64,000 nucleotides of DNA from Claveliimonas sp034178805 (lineage in GTDB: Bacteria; Bacillota; Clostridia; Lachnospirales; Lachnospiraceae). The notes beneath the pieces are model-generated. The model was not told the DNA's origin and made no database searches. It worked only from the letters and a program-made list of their open reading frames with translations. Positions 41,523-51,046 of the stretch are shown here, in pieces (the stretch's first letter is position 1; each line of letters begins with the position of its first letter). The stretch spans positions 124,001 through 188,000 of the forward strand of contig NZ_JBNPMZ010000002.1 in NCBI RefSeq assembly GCF_050314255.1, read 5' to 3'. A program made the translations under genes and the position numbers.

Positions 41523-42785
41523 TTAATACAACAGCCTCTGTACTGCCTCATCTTCAATATTCTTTTGGTTTACCCAGGTAAACCCTGAATCCACAATCGC
41601 CTCATTCCCCATATTGAGAATAGAGCGTGCTGCCGCAACTACGGTTGCATAGCCCATGCCATATGGATTCTGCACTGCAAGACCCACAAGCTTTCCATCC
41701 ATAAGTGCCTCAATCTCTTCCTCGTCAGCGTCAAATCCCACAATCTGGACATCTTCTTTCTCCTGATTCTCACAGGCCTTGAGCATCGTCAGCACTGCAT
41801 CTCCGTTAGTTGCATATATACCACGGATATTCGGGTTCTTGGCAAAGATGTATTGATAAACCTCTTCATCGGTTATACTTTCCGGATCTGTTTTCTCTGC
41901 ATTCTCATCTGCTGCTGCATCGTCCGTCGCTGTTGCGTCACTCTCTGCACTTTCACCCGCTTCTTCCATAGCAGCTGTCTCGATAACCTCACCGGTCTCT
42001 TTTACATATGCCCCGGCATCAATCTCTCCTGCGATGGTCTTCTTCAGCTCTTCCATACCATCCATATAATAAGTATTTCCTATCGTAATTCCCGGATGAT
42101 TAGCCTGCATCTCCTGCACAAATCCTTTTTCTCTCTCCTGGGAAGTTTCAGATCTGGAATCATGCATAAAAATCATCACTTCTCCGCTCTCATCCATAGC
42201 TTCCGCAAGCCTGGACGCTGCCGTTGCTGCCGCCGCCGCATTATTCGTGCTGACCTTTGCCATAATCCCCTGGTAACCACTGGCTGAATCAAACGCTACA
42301 ATCGGAATATTATTTTCCGTAGCCAGATCGAACTGCACATCACAGGATTGAGAATCAATGATAGAAATTCCCACTGCATCCGGATATCTGGCCAGCTCTT
42401 CGTCCAGAATATTCACCTGCTCATCCACATCGTTAGATTTTGCAGGACCACTGTAAACCATCTTTACTTTTTCATCGCCTTCATAGCCCAGCATTGTATT
42501 AATATCCTTGACCGCCTGCTGTGCTCCTTTTTCCACTGCTTTCCAGTATTCACCTCCGGCATCCTTTCCGATAATGGAAATATAAGTTCCGGGTTCCAGA
42601 TTAAGTCCTTCCACATTACCATAGGCAGAAGGATTCAATTCGTCAAGATTTCCCTGATATGATTTTTCATTTTTACTCTTTTTATCAGTAGTCTGCCCTG
42701 CCTCAGGCGCAGTATTGTGTGCACATGCACATACGCCAAGTGCAACGCTCATCACCAGCGCAGCAGCTTTCCATTTTATTTTCAT
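41523..42785 (-). CDS. Orphan periplasmic-binding-protein-1 sugar lipoprotein
   Basis: About 420 aa from the ATG at 42785. Signal peptide MKIKWKAAALVMSVALGVCA with a lipobox ending V-C-A-C. The type-1 periplasmic-binding (ribose/galactose) fold is visible: GTYISIIGKDAGGEYWKAVE, VGISIIDSQSCDVQFDLATE, NNIPIVAFDSASGYQ, IRGIYATNGDAVLTMLKA. Residues about 265-310 are an unusual acidic low-complexity insert (ESAESDATATDDAAADENAE). No permease or ATPase gene is adjacent, so it may serve a remote transporter or act as a sensor for the neighbouring two-component system. Confidence 0.85.
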   Translation of the reverse strand: MKIKWKAAALVMSVALGVCACAHNTAPEAGQTTDKKSKNEKSYQGNLDELNPSAYGNVEGLNLEPGTYISIIGKDAGGEYWKAVEKGAQQAVKDINTMLGYEGDEKVKMVYSGPAKSNDVDEQVNILDEELARYPDAVGISIIDSQSCDVQFDLATENNIPIVAFDSASGYQGIMAKVSTNNAAAAATAASRLAEAMDESGEVMIFMHDSRSETSQEREKGFVQEMQANHPGITIGNTYYMDGMEELKKTIAGEIDAGAYVKETGEVIETAAMEEAGESAESDATATDDAAADENAEKTDPESITDEEVYQYIFAKNPNIRGIYATNGDAVLTMLKACENQEKEDVQIVGFDADEEEIEALMDGKLVGLAVQNPYGMGYATVVAAARSILNMGNEAIVDSGFTWVNQKNIEDEAVQRLLY

Positions 42786-42938
42786 AAGAATATTTCTCCC
42801 TTCCAGGTTCAAGACTCGCTTTTAACATTGTTACTATACACCATATCTGTGAAAAAATGTTGAAATTTTTCTTAAGATTTAGAAATGAAGCTTTGGAAAT
42901 GTTGAAAATGTTGTTCTAAATTTTAAGCATGATTTCAC

Positions 42939-42967
42939 TTGTATCTTCCCCCTGTTTGTATTATGAT
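42939..42967 (+). promoter_or_regulatory. Promoter of the ferredoxin gene
   Basis: TTGTAT (42939-42944), 17 bp, TATGAT (42962-42967), about 50 bp before the start codon of the ferredoxin gene. Confidence 0.65.
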
Positions 42968-43016
42968 AGGAGTAGACAAAACTATGTCTATGATTATTAA
43001 AAGGAGGGTACATACT

Positions 43017-43187
43017 ATGGCACACGTAATTAGCGATTCATGTGTAAGCTGTGGAGCTTGCGAAGCTGAATGTCCAGTTGGAGCTATCTCTCAGGGTGCA
43101 GATCATTATGAGATCGATGCTGACGCTTGTGTAGATTGTGGCGCTTGTGCAGCTCAGTGTCCTACAGGAGCTATCTCCCAGGGCTAA
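43017..43187 (+). CDS. 2[4Fe-4S] ferredoxin
   Basis: 56 aa from the ATG at 43017 (AAGGAGGG site, spacing about 8). Two CxxCxxCxxxC clusters, SCVSCGACEAECPVGAI and ACVDCGACAAQCPTGAI, make a classic clostridial ferredoxin. It carries electrons for anaerobic metabolism. Single-gene unit with own promoter and terminator (43243-43268). Confidence 0.95.
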   Translation: MAHVISDSCVSCGACEAECPVGAISQGADHYEIDADACVDCGACAAQCPTGAISQG

Positions 43188-43242
43188 TAAGGATCCGCTT
43201 TTCCATTGATTTTTAAAATCAGGATGAGAATCCATCTTAACT

Positions 43243-43268
43243 AAAAAAAGGTCCGCCGGACCTTTTTT
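43243..43268 (+). terminator. Ferredoxin terminator
   Basis: GGTCCGCCGGACC stem (43250-43262) followed by six Ts. Confidence 0.88.
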
Positions 43269-43439
43269 GTGTATGTATGGCAGCAAAAAGGCAGTATCTC
43301 TTGCAGAGGCTGTCTTTTTTGTGTATTTTCCGTTTTTCTGTACCGAATCCTGTCATACGTATTTTTATACTCCCGACCTTTTTTTACAAGTTCCTTACGC
43401 AGATTATGCTACTATTACGAGGACAAGGGGGTATAGAAT

Positions 43440-43796
43440 ATGGGAAACGCTTTAAATACTCTAAGCAGCGCCACAAAAGAAGATACCAAACTCTATAACT
43501 GCATCAAAGAACTGTACGAGCAGGGAGTTCCCTTCGACGAACTCAAAGCACTGATTCCGGACATGAAACGTACCAGAGAACAGCTTCGCATCAAACGGAT
43601 GCTGGAAAATAACAATGAGTTGCTGGTTTCCATGTTGAGTAAGGAAATGTCTTTTCTCCTGGATGCCAAGGAACGCCAGCAGGAAGAGCAATTTAAAAAG
43701 CTGGACCAGCTTATCAGACAACAGCAATCCTTTCGGAAAGAGTCTGCTAAGACAAGTCCAGCTACACGTCTCAAACGTCTGCTGCTCCCGACCTGA
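43440..43796 (+). CDS. Small coiled-coil hypothetical protein
   Basis: 118 aa with GGGGGT site 6 nt before the ATG. Starts MGNALNTLSSATKEDTKLYN and has two coiled segments (LYEQGVPFDELKALIPDMKR, KERQQEEQFKKLDQLIRQQQ), ending in a basic tail TRLKRLLLPT. It ends 4 bp from the end of dnaB on the opposite strand. It has no known motif; may be a small regulator or DNA-binding protein. Confidence 0.6.
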   Translation: MGNALNTLSSATKEDTKLYNCIKELYEQGVPFDELKALIPDMKRTREQLRIKRMLENNNELLVSMLSKEMSFLLDAKERQQEEQFKKLDQLIRQQQSFRKESAKTSPATRLKRLLLPT

Positions 43797-43800
43797 TAGA

Positions 43801-45138
43801 TCAGTTCCATTTCAGGTTGGCAAACTTTGTATAATCCGGAAGCCATGCCAGATGAACGGTCCCTATGGGGCCGTTTCTTTGCTTGGCGATAATAATCTCC
43901 GCCTGGTTCGGCGTCTCCGTATCTTTATTATAATAATCATCTCTGTAAATAAACATTACCACGTCCGCATCCTGCTCAATGGCACCGGACTCACGCAGGT
44001 CAGAAAGCATCGGTCTGTGTTCCGGACGCTGCTCTACCGCACGGCTGAGCTGGGAAAGGGCAATTACCGGCACATTCAGCTCTCTGGCAATTCCCTTCAG
44101 AGAACGGGAAATCTCTGAAATCTCCTGCTGTCTGGAATCCGAACGCTTTCCTACACTTCCACTCATCAGCTGCAGGTAGTCGATAATGATCAGATCCAGA
44201 TTATGCTCCAGCTTGAATTTTCTGCATTTCGACCGGAGCTCCGACACGGAGATACCGGGGGTATCATCGATAATCAAATTGGATTTTCCTATGATTCCCG
44301 CACTCTCGATCAGCTTCTCCCAGTCGGCATCCTTCAGGTTACCGGTACGCAGAGCCTGCGAATCCACCTGTGATTCCAGGGAAAACAATCGATTTACCAG
44401 CTGTTCCTTGGACATCTCCAGACTGAAGATGGCTACCGTCCGATGACTCTTAAATGCCACATGCTGAGCAATATTCAGTACAAACGCCGTTTTACCCATA
44501 GAAGGTCGCGCTGCCACCAGAATCAGGTCTGAAGGCTGCAGACCCGACAATTTATAATCCAGATCCAGAAATCCCGTGGGAATACCTGTCACAGTCCCCT
44601 TGCTTTTGGACGCTTTTTCTATCTTCTCCAATGCATTCAGGACTACTTCCTTAATCGGTACGTAGTCTCCGCTGCTCCTGCTCTGGGTAATCTCAAACAC
44701 CTTTTTTTCCGTGCTCTCCAGAATGGATTCCAGAGATTCATTTCCCACATAACAGGTATTGGCAATTTCCTCATTCATCTTAATCAATCTGCGCAGCATG
44801 GATTTTTCAAAAACAATTTCCGCATAATACTTTACATTTGCGGAAGTTGGAACCGCCGCCAGAAGATCACGTGCAAACTCCAGACTTGCAATCTCCTCCG
44901 GCACATCCTTTTCCCTCAGTCGTTCCTGCAGAGTGATCAGATCTACCGGTTTCCCTTCATTAAAAAGCTCCACCATGGATTCAAATATAACTCCGTAAGA
45001 TGTCTGATAAAAATCCTTTCCGCTGATGATCTCAGACGCTGTCATAATCGCATCCTTATCCATCAGCATGGCACCGACTACAGACTGTTCAGCTTCTATG
45101 CTGTGAGGCAGTACCCTCTTAATGAGTGCTTCCTCCAT
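43801..45138 (-). CDS. dnaB: Replicative DNA helicase DnaB
   Basis: 445 aa. N-terminal domain (IEAEQSVVGAMLMDKDAIMT), linker helix, RecA core with LILVAARPSMGKTAFVLNIA (Walker A), LDLIIIDYLQLMSG (Walker B) and QQEISEISRSLKGIARELNV, VIALSQLSRAVEQRPEHRPM. Standard length. It follows rplI and gdpP on the same strand, the usual Firmicute order, called dnaC in Bacillus. Confidence 0.97.
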   Translation of the reverse strand: MEEALIKRVLPHSIEAEQSVVGAMLMDKDAIMTASEIISGKDFYQTSYGVIFESMVELFNEGKPVDLITLQERLREKDVPEEIASLEFARDLLAAVPTSANVKYYAEIVFEKSMLRRLIKMNEEIANTCYVGNESLESILESTEKKVFEITQSRSSGDYVPIKEVVLNALEKIEKASKSKGTVTGIPTGFLDLDYKLSGLQPSDLILVAARPSMGKTAFVLNIAQHVAFKSHRTVAIFSLEMSKEQLVNRLFSLESQVDSQALRTGNLKDADWEKLIESAGIIGKSNLIIDDTPGISVSELRSKCRKFKLEHNLDLIIIDYLQLMSGSVGKRSDSRQQEISEISRSLKGIARELNVPVIALSQLSRAVEQRPEHRPMLSDLRESGAIEQDADVVMFIYRDDYYNKDTETPNQAEIIIAKQRNGPIGTVHLAWLPDYTKFANLKWN

Positions 45139-45151
45139 CTTAAGCTTCCTC

Positions 45152-45601
45152 CTATGCTTCTTCCTTTACAACCACTTTCAGCTCCGCCGTAACCTTTGCA
45201 TGAAGCTTTACCGGAACATTGTGGGTGCCAAGAGATTTAATCTGCTCTTTCAGCTGAATTTTCTTCTTATCCAGCTTAAGTCCCATCTGTTCTTCCACAG
45301 CTGCAGCAATTTCCTTGGAAGATACAGAGCCGAACACCTTACCGCCTTCTCCGGTCTTAATGCTCACTTCTACCTTACCCGCTTCGATTTTCTTTCCGAG
45401 TTCCTGAGCCGCCTCCAGATTCTCCTGGGCAACCTTATCCGCATTTGCCTTCTGAAGTTTCAGATCATTCAGATTTTTACTGTTTGCTTCCACGCCTTTC
45501 TTTGTTTTCAGAAGAAAATTTCTCGCATATCCGTCATTAACTTCTACGATTTCTCCTTTTTTTCCAAGTGATTTTACATCCTCTAATAATATTACTTTCA
45601 T
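45152..45601 (-). CDS. rplI: 50S ribosomal protein L9
   Basis: 149 aa from the ATG at 45601 (AGGAGGAGA site; the longer 45622 start overlaps the phosphodiesterase gene). N-terminal KVILLEDVKSLGKKGEIVEV NDGYARNFLL is the L9 signature; a long connecting helix (LQKANADKVAQENLEAAQEL) and a C-terminal domain (GKVFGSVSSKEIAAAVEEQM) follow. Confidence 0.97.
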   Translation of the reverse strand: MKVILLEDVKSLGKKGEIVEVNDGYARNFLLKTKKGVEANSKNLNDLKLQKANADKVAQENLEAAQELGKKIEAGKVEVSIKTGEGGKVFGSVSSKEIAAAVEEQMGLKLDKKKIQLKEQIKSLGTHNVPVKLHAKVTAELKVVVKEEA

Positions 45602-45602
45602 T

Positions 45603-47657
45603 TTAAATTTCTCCTCCTTCAATCATTTTGTCCAGTACATCTTTCAGATCCCTGATTGCCCTGTTCAAATCCGTGTGGGCAAACTGGGTTCCGGAAGCAT
45701 TCATATGACCGCCTCCGCCCAGACGTTCCATAATAATCTGAACATTTACTTCATCAATGGATCTTGCACTGACATAGATTTTGCCATTATATATAGTCAG
45801 AACAAATGACGCCATAATTCCATCTATATCCAAAAGTTCATTTGCCGCCTGTGCTCCGATGATCGTCGGACTTTCAATCTGCAGGTTCTCTCCCTTTGCA
45901 ATGGCAAAACGCTTCCGGTACACCTCCGCCTTACTGATAATTGCGGCCTTTGCGCGATATGATTCCATGTCATCACGGAATATCTTGCGCACATAAGGAA
46001 TATCCGCACCGCTTCTTCTTAAAAATGCTGCCGCCTCAAAAGTACGCACTCCGGTCCGGTTCATGAAGTTGTTTGTATCCAGCATAATGCCTGCATAAAG
46101 GCTGCTGGCCTCTATCGACGGAACCTTCACACTGTCACCGATATACTGAAGAATCTCCGCTACCATCTCACAGGTAGAAGATGCGTATGGTTCAATATAC
46201 GATAAAATTGCATTGTCAATGTTATCACTGCTCTGTCGATGATGGTCAAGAACTACAATGGTCTTCACCATACGAAGCAGGTCTTCGCATTCTGTCATCT
46301 TCGGCCGATTGGTATCCACCACGATCAGCATGGTATTATCTCCCACAAACTCCTTTGCCATAGCAGAAGATACAAACATATCATCCGGATATGCACTGTT
46401 TCTGGAAAAATCCTCATACAGGGCACGCACAGATGCTGATATATCATTCAGCACAATATGAGCCTTCTTCTGAAGGACTGCTGCTGCCCTGTAAATTCCG
46501 ACTGCTGCTCCAAAAGAATCCACATCCGTCATCTTATGTCCCATAATCAGAATATGGTCTTTTACCGTAATGAATTCACGCAGCGCCTCTGCCTTCACAC
46601 GTGCCTTTACACGGGTATTTCTTGAAGTCTGTTCCCGCTTACCTCCATAATATGTGATACCATGACAATCCTTAATAACTGCCTGATCACCGCCTCTGGC
46701 CAGTGCCAGATCAATCGCTACGCGGGCATAATTGTAACTTTGGGCATATGCATCCTTGCTCAGTCCAAGACCAATACTCAGAGTAGCCGGTATGGTATTT
46801 CCCACATTTACAGATTTTACATCCTCCAAAAGCGAGAATTTATCTGCTTCCAGCTGCTTGAAATATTGCTTCTTAATTACGATGAAATATTTATCCGTCT
46901 CCATCTTCTTAACAATACCATCCACTTTGGCAATGTACTGATTGATCTTACGGTCGATCAGCGCCACCAGAAGACTCTGACGAACTTCCTCAACACTGTC
47001 GATAAATTCGTCATAATTATCAATATAGATCAGGCCTGCAACCAGACGCTGCTCTTCATTTTCATGAATGTAGCGATTCAGCTCCGTAATGTCCTGCAGA
47101 TGAATGGCAATAAAATATTCCTTTTCAGGCGGCAACTCCAAAAGCTGCTCCGTATCGTTAAATCCCTCCACCGATACACGCCGCAATTCTGCACGGTATT
47201 CCATATCTTTATAGGAAATCTCCATCTCAACCGTCTGATTCTCTTCCCTTGGAAATACGCTGCGGTTCAGCTCCGGAATATATTTACTCAGGTAAATATC
47301 CCCCTTCTGCCTGTTTCCGATAACCTTCTCAAACTCATCATTCATCCAGACAAGCTTGCCATTCTCCAGAAGTACCGCATAGGGAACTGCCAGCTCTTTT
47401 AAAAGCACATTCTGTACAGTTCCATACTGGGCTGCAAAATCCACCAGATCCTGCATCACCAGAGATTTGCTGTAAAAATACATCACACTGACAAAGATGG
47501 CGTACACGAATACAAAAAAGAACATAATTGCACCTGCACGATGATCTGTCCGATAAATCCAAATATTCATGGCGACCAGAATTACCGCCATAATTGCAGG
47601 CCACTGCAGATAAAATTTAAGCTGACCCTTTAATCGTATATCCTGTTTTTCTTTCAT
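45603..47657 (-). CDS. gdpP: GdpP-type cyclic-di-AMP phosphodiesterase
   Basis: About 684 aa from the ATG at 47657 (GAGGAAG site). Two TM helices near the N-terminus (WPAIMAVILVAMNIWIYRTD, AIMFFFVFVYAIFVSVMYFY), a PAS domain, a degenerate GGDEF domain, a DHH domain (ILIMGHKMTDVDSFGAAVGI, VVDTNRPKM, VVLDHHRQS) and DHHA1 ending with RLGGGGHMNASGTQ. Hydrolyses c-di-AMP at the membrane. Its stop is adjacent to the rplI start. Typical length. Confidence 0.94.
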   Translation of the reverse strand: MKEKQDIRLKGQLKFYLQWPAIMAVILVAMNIWIYRTDHRAGAIMFFFVFVYAIFVSVMYFYSKSLVMQDLVDFAAQYGTVQNVLLKELAVPYAVLLENGKLVWMNDEFEKVIGNRQKGDIYLSKYIPELNRSVFPREENQTVEMEISYKDMEYRAELRRVSVEGFNDTEQLLELPPEKEYFIAIHLQDITELNRYIHENEEQRLVAGLIYIDNYDEFIDSVEEVRQSLLVALIDRKINQYIAKVDGIVKKMETDKYFIVIKKQYFKQLEADKFSLLEDVKSVNVGNTIPATLSIGLGLSKDAYAQSYNYARVAIDLALARGGDQAVIKDCHGITYYGGKREQTSRNTRVKARVKAEALREFITVKDHILIMGHKMTDVDSFGAAVGIYRAAAVLQKKAHIVLNDISASVRALYEDFSRNSAYPDDMFVSSAMAKEFVGDNTMLIVVDTNRPKMTECEDLLRMVKTIVVLDHHRQSSDNIDNAILSYIEPYASSTCEMVAEILQYIGDSVKVPSIEASSLYAGIMLDTNNFMNRTGVRTFEAAAFLRRSGADIPYVRKIFRDDMESYRAKAAIISKAEVYRKRFAIAKGENLQIESPTIIGAQAANELLDIDGIMASFVLTIYNGKIYVSARSIDEVNVQIIMERLGGGGHMNASGTQFAHTDLNRAIRDLKDVLDKMIEGGEI

Positions 47658-47699
47658 AATAAACTTCCTCATAATTCCCGCATTGCTGCTAAAAAGGGG

Positions 47700-47804
47700 A
47701 GAATACCTCGAAAACCTTTCGGTTTTTCTCGGTCGCTTCGCTCGCCAGATATCAGGAAATCAACCTGCTCATGCAAGCATGGCAGCTTGATTTCCTGATG
47801 CCTG
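47700..47804. repeat. Extragenic hairpin cluster
   Basis: A near-perfect long hairpin with 13-bp outer arms (47751-47763 and 47787-47799, ATCAGGAAATCAA) and an inner CTGCTCATGC/GCATGGCAG; a second small hairpin CGAAAACC-TTTC-GGTTTTT lies just left (47709-47728). No gene. REP-like in look; role unclear. Confidence 0.6.
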
Positions 47805-47848
47805 GCTCTGCCCTTTCCGAACATTATACCACTATTCGGGCAGAAAGA

Positions 47849-47907
47849 AAAGACAGATTCTTACCACGGCATATGACTGCTTTGTCTGGATAAAAATCTG
47901 TCTTTTG
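47849..47907 (-). terminator. Probable terminator after galE
   Basis: 12-bp arms 47849-47860 and 47896-47907 (AAAAGACAGATT) with a 35-nt loop; on the minus strand a pyrimidine-rich TTTTCTTTC follows. It ends the sugar operon about 15 bp after the galE stop. Confidence 0.65.
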
Positions 47908-47920
47908 TTTCAGGTTCGTT

Positions 47921-48937
47921 TTATTCTCTATATCCGTTCGGATTCTGTGACTGCCATCTCCAGGTGTCCGCACACATCTCGTCTAAGCCGCGCTCCGCTT
48001 TCCATCCAAGGACTTTCAAAGCTTTTGCCGGATCAGCATAGCACATTGCAATGTCTCCCGCTCTTCTCGGCTTGATCTCGTATGGGATTTCTTTGCCGCA
48101 GGCTTTTGAGAATGCTTTTACCATATCCAGTACGGAGTATCCAACTCCTGTTCCCAGGTTGATAACATCCAGTCCCGGATTGGTGAATATGTAATTGATT
48201 GCCTTTACATGTCCAACAGCAAGGTCTACCACATGGATGTAATCCCGAACTCCGGTTCCGTCCGGTGTATCATAATCATCTCCGAATACGCCCAGTTTCT
48301 CAAGCTTGCCAACTGCTACCTGAGAGATATAAGGCATCAGATTGTTCGGAATGCCCTTCGGATCTTCTCCGATACATCCGCTCTCATGTGCACCTACCGG
48401 ATTGAAGTAACGAAGCAGGATAACATTCCAGTCCGGATTTGCTTTCTGAAGGTCAGACATGATCTGCTCCATCATGGATTTGGTCCAGCCATAAGGGTTG
48501 GTACACTGTCCCTTCGGACATTCTTCTGTGATCGGAATGATTTCAGGACTTCCATACACTGTTGCAGAAGAGCTGAACACAATATTCTTAACTCCGACTT
48601 TCTTCATTACCCCCAAAAGTGTAAGGGTTCCTGTTATATTATTCTGGTAATATTCCAATGGCTTCTGAACAGATTCTCCTACTGCCTTTAATGCCGCGCA
48701 ATGGATTACAGCCTCGATTTTTTCTGCGTTAAACATTTCCTCCAGTTTTCCGGCATCCAGAATATCTCCTTCGTAGAAGCTGATTGATTTTCCGGTTAGC
48801 TCCTCTACTCTTTTAATGGATTCCTTAGAAGAGTTGCACAGATTATCATATACAACAACCTCATATCCCTCATTTAAAAGCTCTAATGCAGTATGGCTTC
48901 CGATATAGCCGGCACCGCCTGTAATTAAAATTGCCAT
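47921..48937 (-). CDS. galE: UDP-glucose/UDP-hexose 4-epimerase
   Basis: 338 aa. NAD-binding motif ILITGGAGYIGSHTALELLN, catalytic SSATVYG and YGWTK (Tyr-x-x-x-Lys), NPVGAHESGCIGEDPKGIPN. Interconverts UDP-glucose and UDP-galactose, possibly the N-acetyl forms. Last gene of the operon with the kinase and nucleotidyltransferase, so it would close a galactose or hexosamine pathway. Confidence 0.94.
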   Translation of the reverse strand: MAILITGGAGYIGSHTALELLNEGYEVVVYDNLCNSSKESIKRVEELTGKSISFYEGDILDAGKLEEMFNAEKIEAVIHCAALKAVGESVQKPLEYYQNNITGTLTLLGVMKKVGVKNIVFSSSATVYGSPEIIPITEECPKGQCTNPYGWTKSMMEQIMSDLQKANPDWNVILLRYFNPVGAHESGCIGEDPKGIPNNLMPYISQVAVGKLEKLGVFGDDYDTPDGTGVRDYIHVVDLAVGHVKAINYIFTNPGLDVINLGTGVGYSVLDMVKAFSKACGKEIPYEIKPRRAGDIAMCYADPAKALKVLGWKAERGLDEMCADTWRWQSQNPNGYRE

Positions 48938-48957
48938 TGTTATTACCTCCTGATTAT

Positions 48958-50073
48958 TTACTTCGCGTATTTCCTAACGATCTCCTGCATAGTATACCAC
49001 TTTTTCTCCATATCTTCAACCAGCTTGAACTGGGTTCTGCAGCGATCCAGATTCTGGTGTTCTCTGTGAATCTTAAAATAGGTATCCCCCTGCAGATAAT
49101 CGGTCAGGAACCGCATACCACACTCAAATGTCATTACTTTGGCTCCCATTGGAAGAAGTTCGATCTCACGCTCTGTCAGCTTGCCTCCGCAGCCTTCGAT
49201 ATAACCTTTTGCATAGATATCAAACAGATCCATATCACACCATACCTTATCAAGGTCCTGCTCATCCTCTGCCGCAGTGCTGGCGCCAAAACGAATGGAA
49301 TCTCCAAAATCATTCATGGCAAGTCCCGGCATAACCGTATCCAGGTCAATGACGCAGATTCCCTTACCGGTCTTGTTGTCAATCATAATATTGTTCAGCT
49401 TTGTATCATTGTGTGTTACACGAAGCGGAATCTCTCCCTTTTGCTGCAGTTCCCAGAAATAATTTGCAACATCCTCATGATCCAGCACAAACTGAATTTC
49501 TTTTCTTACGCAGTCCGCACGATGCATGACATCATCTTCCACAGCTTTTTTAAACACCTGGAATCTTGCTTTCGTATCGTGAAATCCCTTTATCGTCTCA
49601 TGCAGGGTCTCTGCCGGGTAATCTGCCAGGAGTCTCTGGAAATTACCAAAGGATACTGCGCTCTGATAGAAATCATCAGCTGACTCAACCGCATCATAGC
49701 TGGTCGCATCCGTAATAAATTTGTAGGAACGCCAGTAATCTCCCTTAGAATCAATAAAATACGGCAATCCATCAACTGTATTAATTACATTCAGCGTCTC
49801 CCGCTCCGGATCTCCGCCATTTTCAATAATTTTCTTGCGAAGATAAGATGTCACTCCCAGAATATTTTCCATCAGTTCCACCGGCTGGGTAAATACCTCT
49901 GTATTCATTCTCTGCAGAATCACTTTAATCTGCCCCATCTCTGCAATAGCAAATGTAAGCAGAAATGTATCATTAATATGACCGCTTCCATAAGGACGTT
50001 CTTCCACCAGAACGCCCTCATACTGAAAATTCGCAATCGCTTCATCACGCTGTGCCTTTAATACCGGTTCCAT
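48958..50073 (-). CDS. NahK-like sugar 1-kinase (aminoglycoside phosphotransferase fold)
   Basis: 371 aa from the ATG at 50073 (GGGAGGAAG site, overlapping the stop of the upstream gene). APH-fold motifs: PYGSGHINDTFLLTF, LRVTHNDTKLNNIMID (catalytic HNDTKLNN) and KGICVIDLDTVMPGLAMNDF (metal Asp, D-x-D). N-acetylhexosamine 1-kinases of this family make GlcNAc-1-P or GalNAc-1-P from the free sugar. Its neighbours (nucleotidyltransferase, epimerase, sugar transporter) support that role, but the substrate is inferred. Confidence 0.8.
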   Translation of the reverse strand: MEPVLKAQRDEAIANFQYEGVLVEERPYGSGHINDTFLLTFAIAEMGQIKVILQRMNTEVFTQPVELMENILGVTSYLRKKIIENGGDPERETLNVINTVDGLPYFIDSKGDYWRSYKFITDATSYDAVESADDFYQSAVSFGNFQRLLADYPAETLHETIKGFHDTKARFQVFKKAVEDDVMHRADCVRKEIQFVLDHEDVANYFWELQQKGEIPLRVTHNDTKLNNIMIDNKTGKGICVIDLDTVMPGLAMNDFGDSIRFGASTAAEDEQDLDKVWCDMDLFDIYAKGYIEGCGGKLTEREIELLPMGAKVMTFECGMRFLTDYLQGDTYFKIHREHQNLDRCRTQFKLVEDMEKKWYTMQEIVRKYAK

Positions 50074-50999
50074 TATGCTTCCTCCCACAGATGCATCGGA
50101 TACAGACCATCCTCTTTCATCTTCTGAATTGCTGCCATAACAACAGGTTTATCCTCTTTATATGTAACGCCATACCACTTATCTGCTGATTTCAGTACCG
50201 CAACAGTCGCCTGATCTGCCTCCACCAGACGGCTGACCACTGACGGAAGGAAATACTCACATTTCATCGGATTTTCCTGAAGTCCCTTCTCCAGGAATGC
50301 CGGAAAGCCATCCTTAATCTCCCGCATGATACTCTGTGTAAATCCCCACATATTCATAGACACTGTCGTTTCTGCCGGAACAAAAGTCCATGTAGCACCA
50401 TCATCCTCAGTGAACGCAATGCCGCCCTCTCTCTTTTCAATTCTGGTACGTTCATGAATAGCAACCAGCTCACCATTTTCATTCATGTCACAGATGCCTC
50501 TCGCAACATGGCCGTTATCTGTCACTGTATTTCCAAGCTGATATCCCACCATCGTATAACGATACTTGTCATCATCCCCATTTGATGCAAGATAATCATA
50601 GATCAGCTGGAACGCCTCGCGTCCATAATAATCATCTGCGTTAATAACCGCAAATGGTCCGTCTATCTGATCATAACAGCTTAATACCGCATGAGCCGTT
50701 CCCCATGGCTTCACACGGCCTTCCGGAACTTCGAACCCTTCCGGAATATCAGAAAGCTCCTGAAAAGCATAAGAGACATCCATAATCTTAGCCATACGAT
50801 CCCCAACTGCCTCTTTGAAATCAGCTTCATTTTCTTTCTTAATAATAAAAATAACCTTCTCAAATCCAGCTCTCTTAGCATCAAACATAGAGAAATCCAT
50901 GATGATGTGTCCCTCATTATCTACCGGATCGATCTGTTTCAGCCCGCCGTAACGACTTCCCATTCCGGCTGCCATAATTACTAATACTGGTTTATTCAT
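50073..50999 (-). CDS. Sugar-phosphate nucleotidyltransferase
   Basis: 308 aa from the ATG at 50999 (TTGGAGGT site, spacing about 7). Pyrophosphorylase signature VIMAAGMGSRYGGLKQIDPV, nucleotide-binding PWGTAHAVLSCYDQIDGPFA and metal motif AVINADDYYGREAFQLIYDY, RYTMVGYQLGNTVTDNGHVA. It would turn the sugar-1-phosphate from the kinase into a UDP-sugar. Unlike standard GalU, it is a shorter, distinct subgroup, so the sugar cannot be read from sequence alone. Confidence 0.82.
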   Translation of the reverse strand: MNKPVLVIMAAGMGSRYGGLKQIDPVDNEGHIIMDFSMFDAKRAGFEKVIFIIKKENEADFKEAVGDRMAKIMDVSYAFQELSDIPEGFEVPEGRVKPWGTAHAVLSCYDQIDGPFAVINADDYYGREAFQLIYDYLASNGDDDKYRYTMVGYQLGNTVTDNGHVARGICDMNENGELVAIHERTRIEKREGGIAFTEDDGATWTFVPAETTVSMNMWGFTQSIMREIKDGFPAFLEKGLQENPMKCEYFLPSVVSRLVEADQATVAVLKSADKWYGVTYKEDKPVVMAAIQKMKEDGLYPMHLWEEA

Positions 51000-51046
51000 T
51001 GTTTTACCTCCAAGTTTAAACTTATTTTGCTGTAACAACGAAATTC

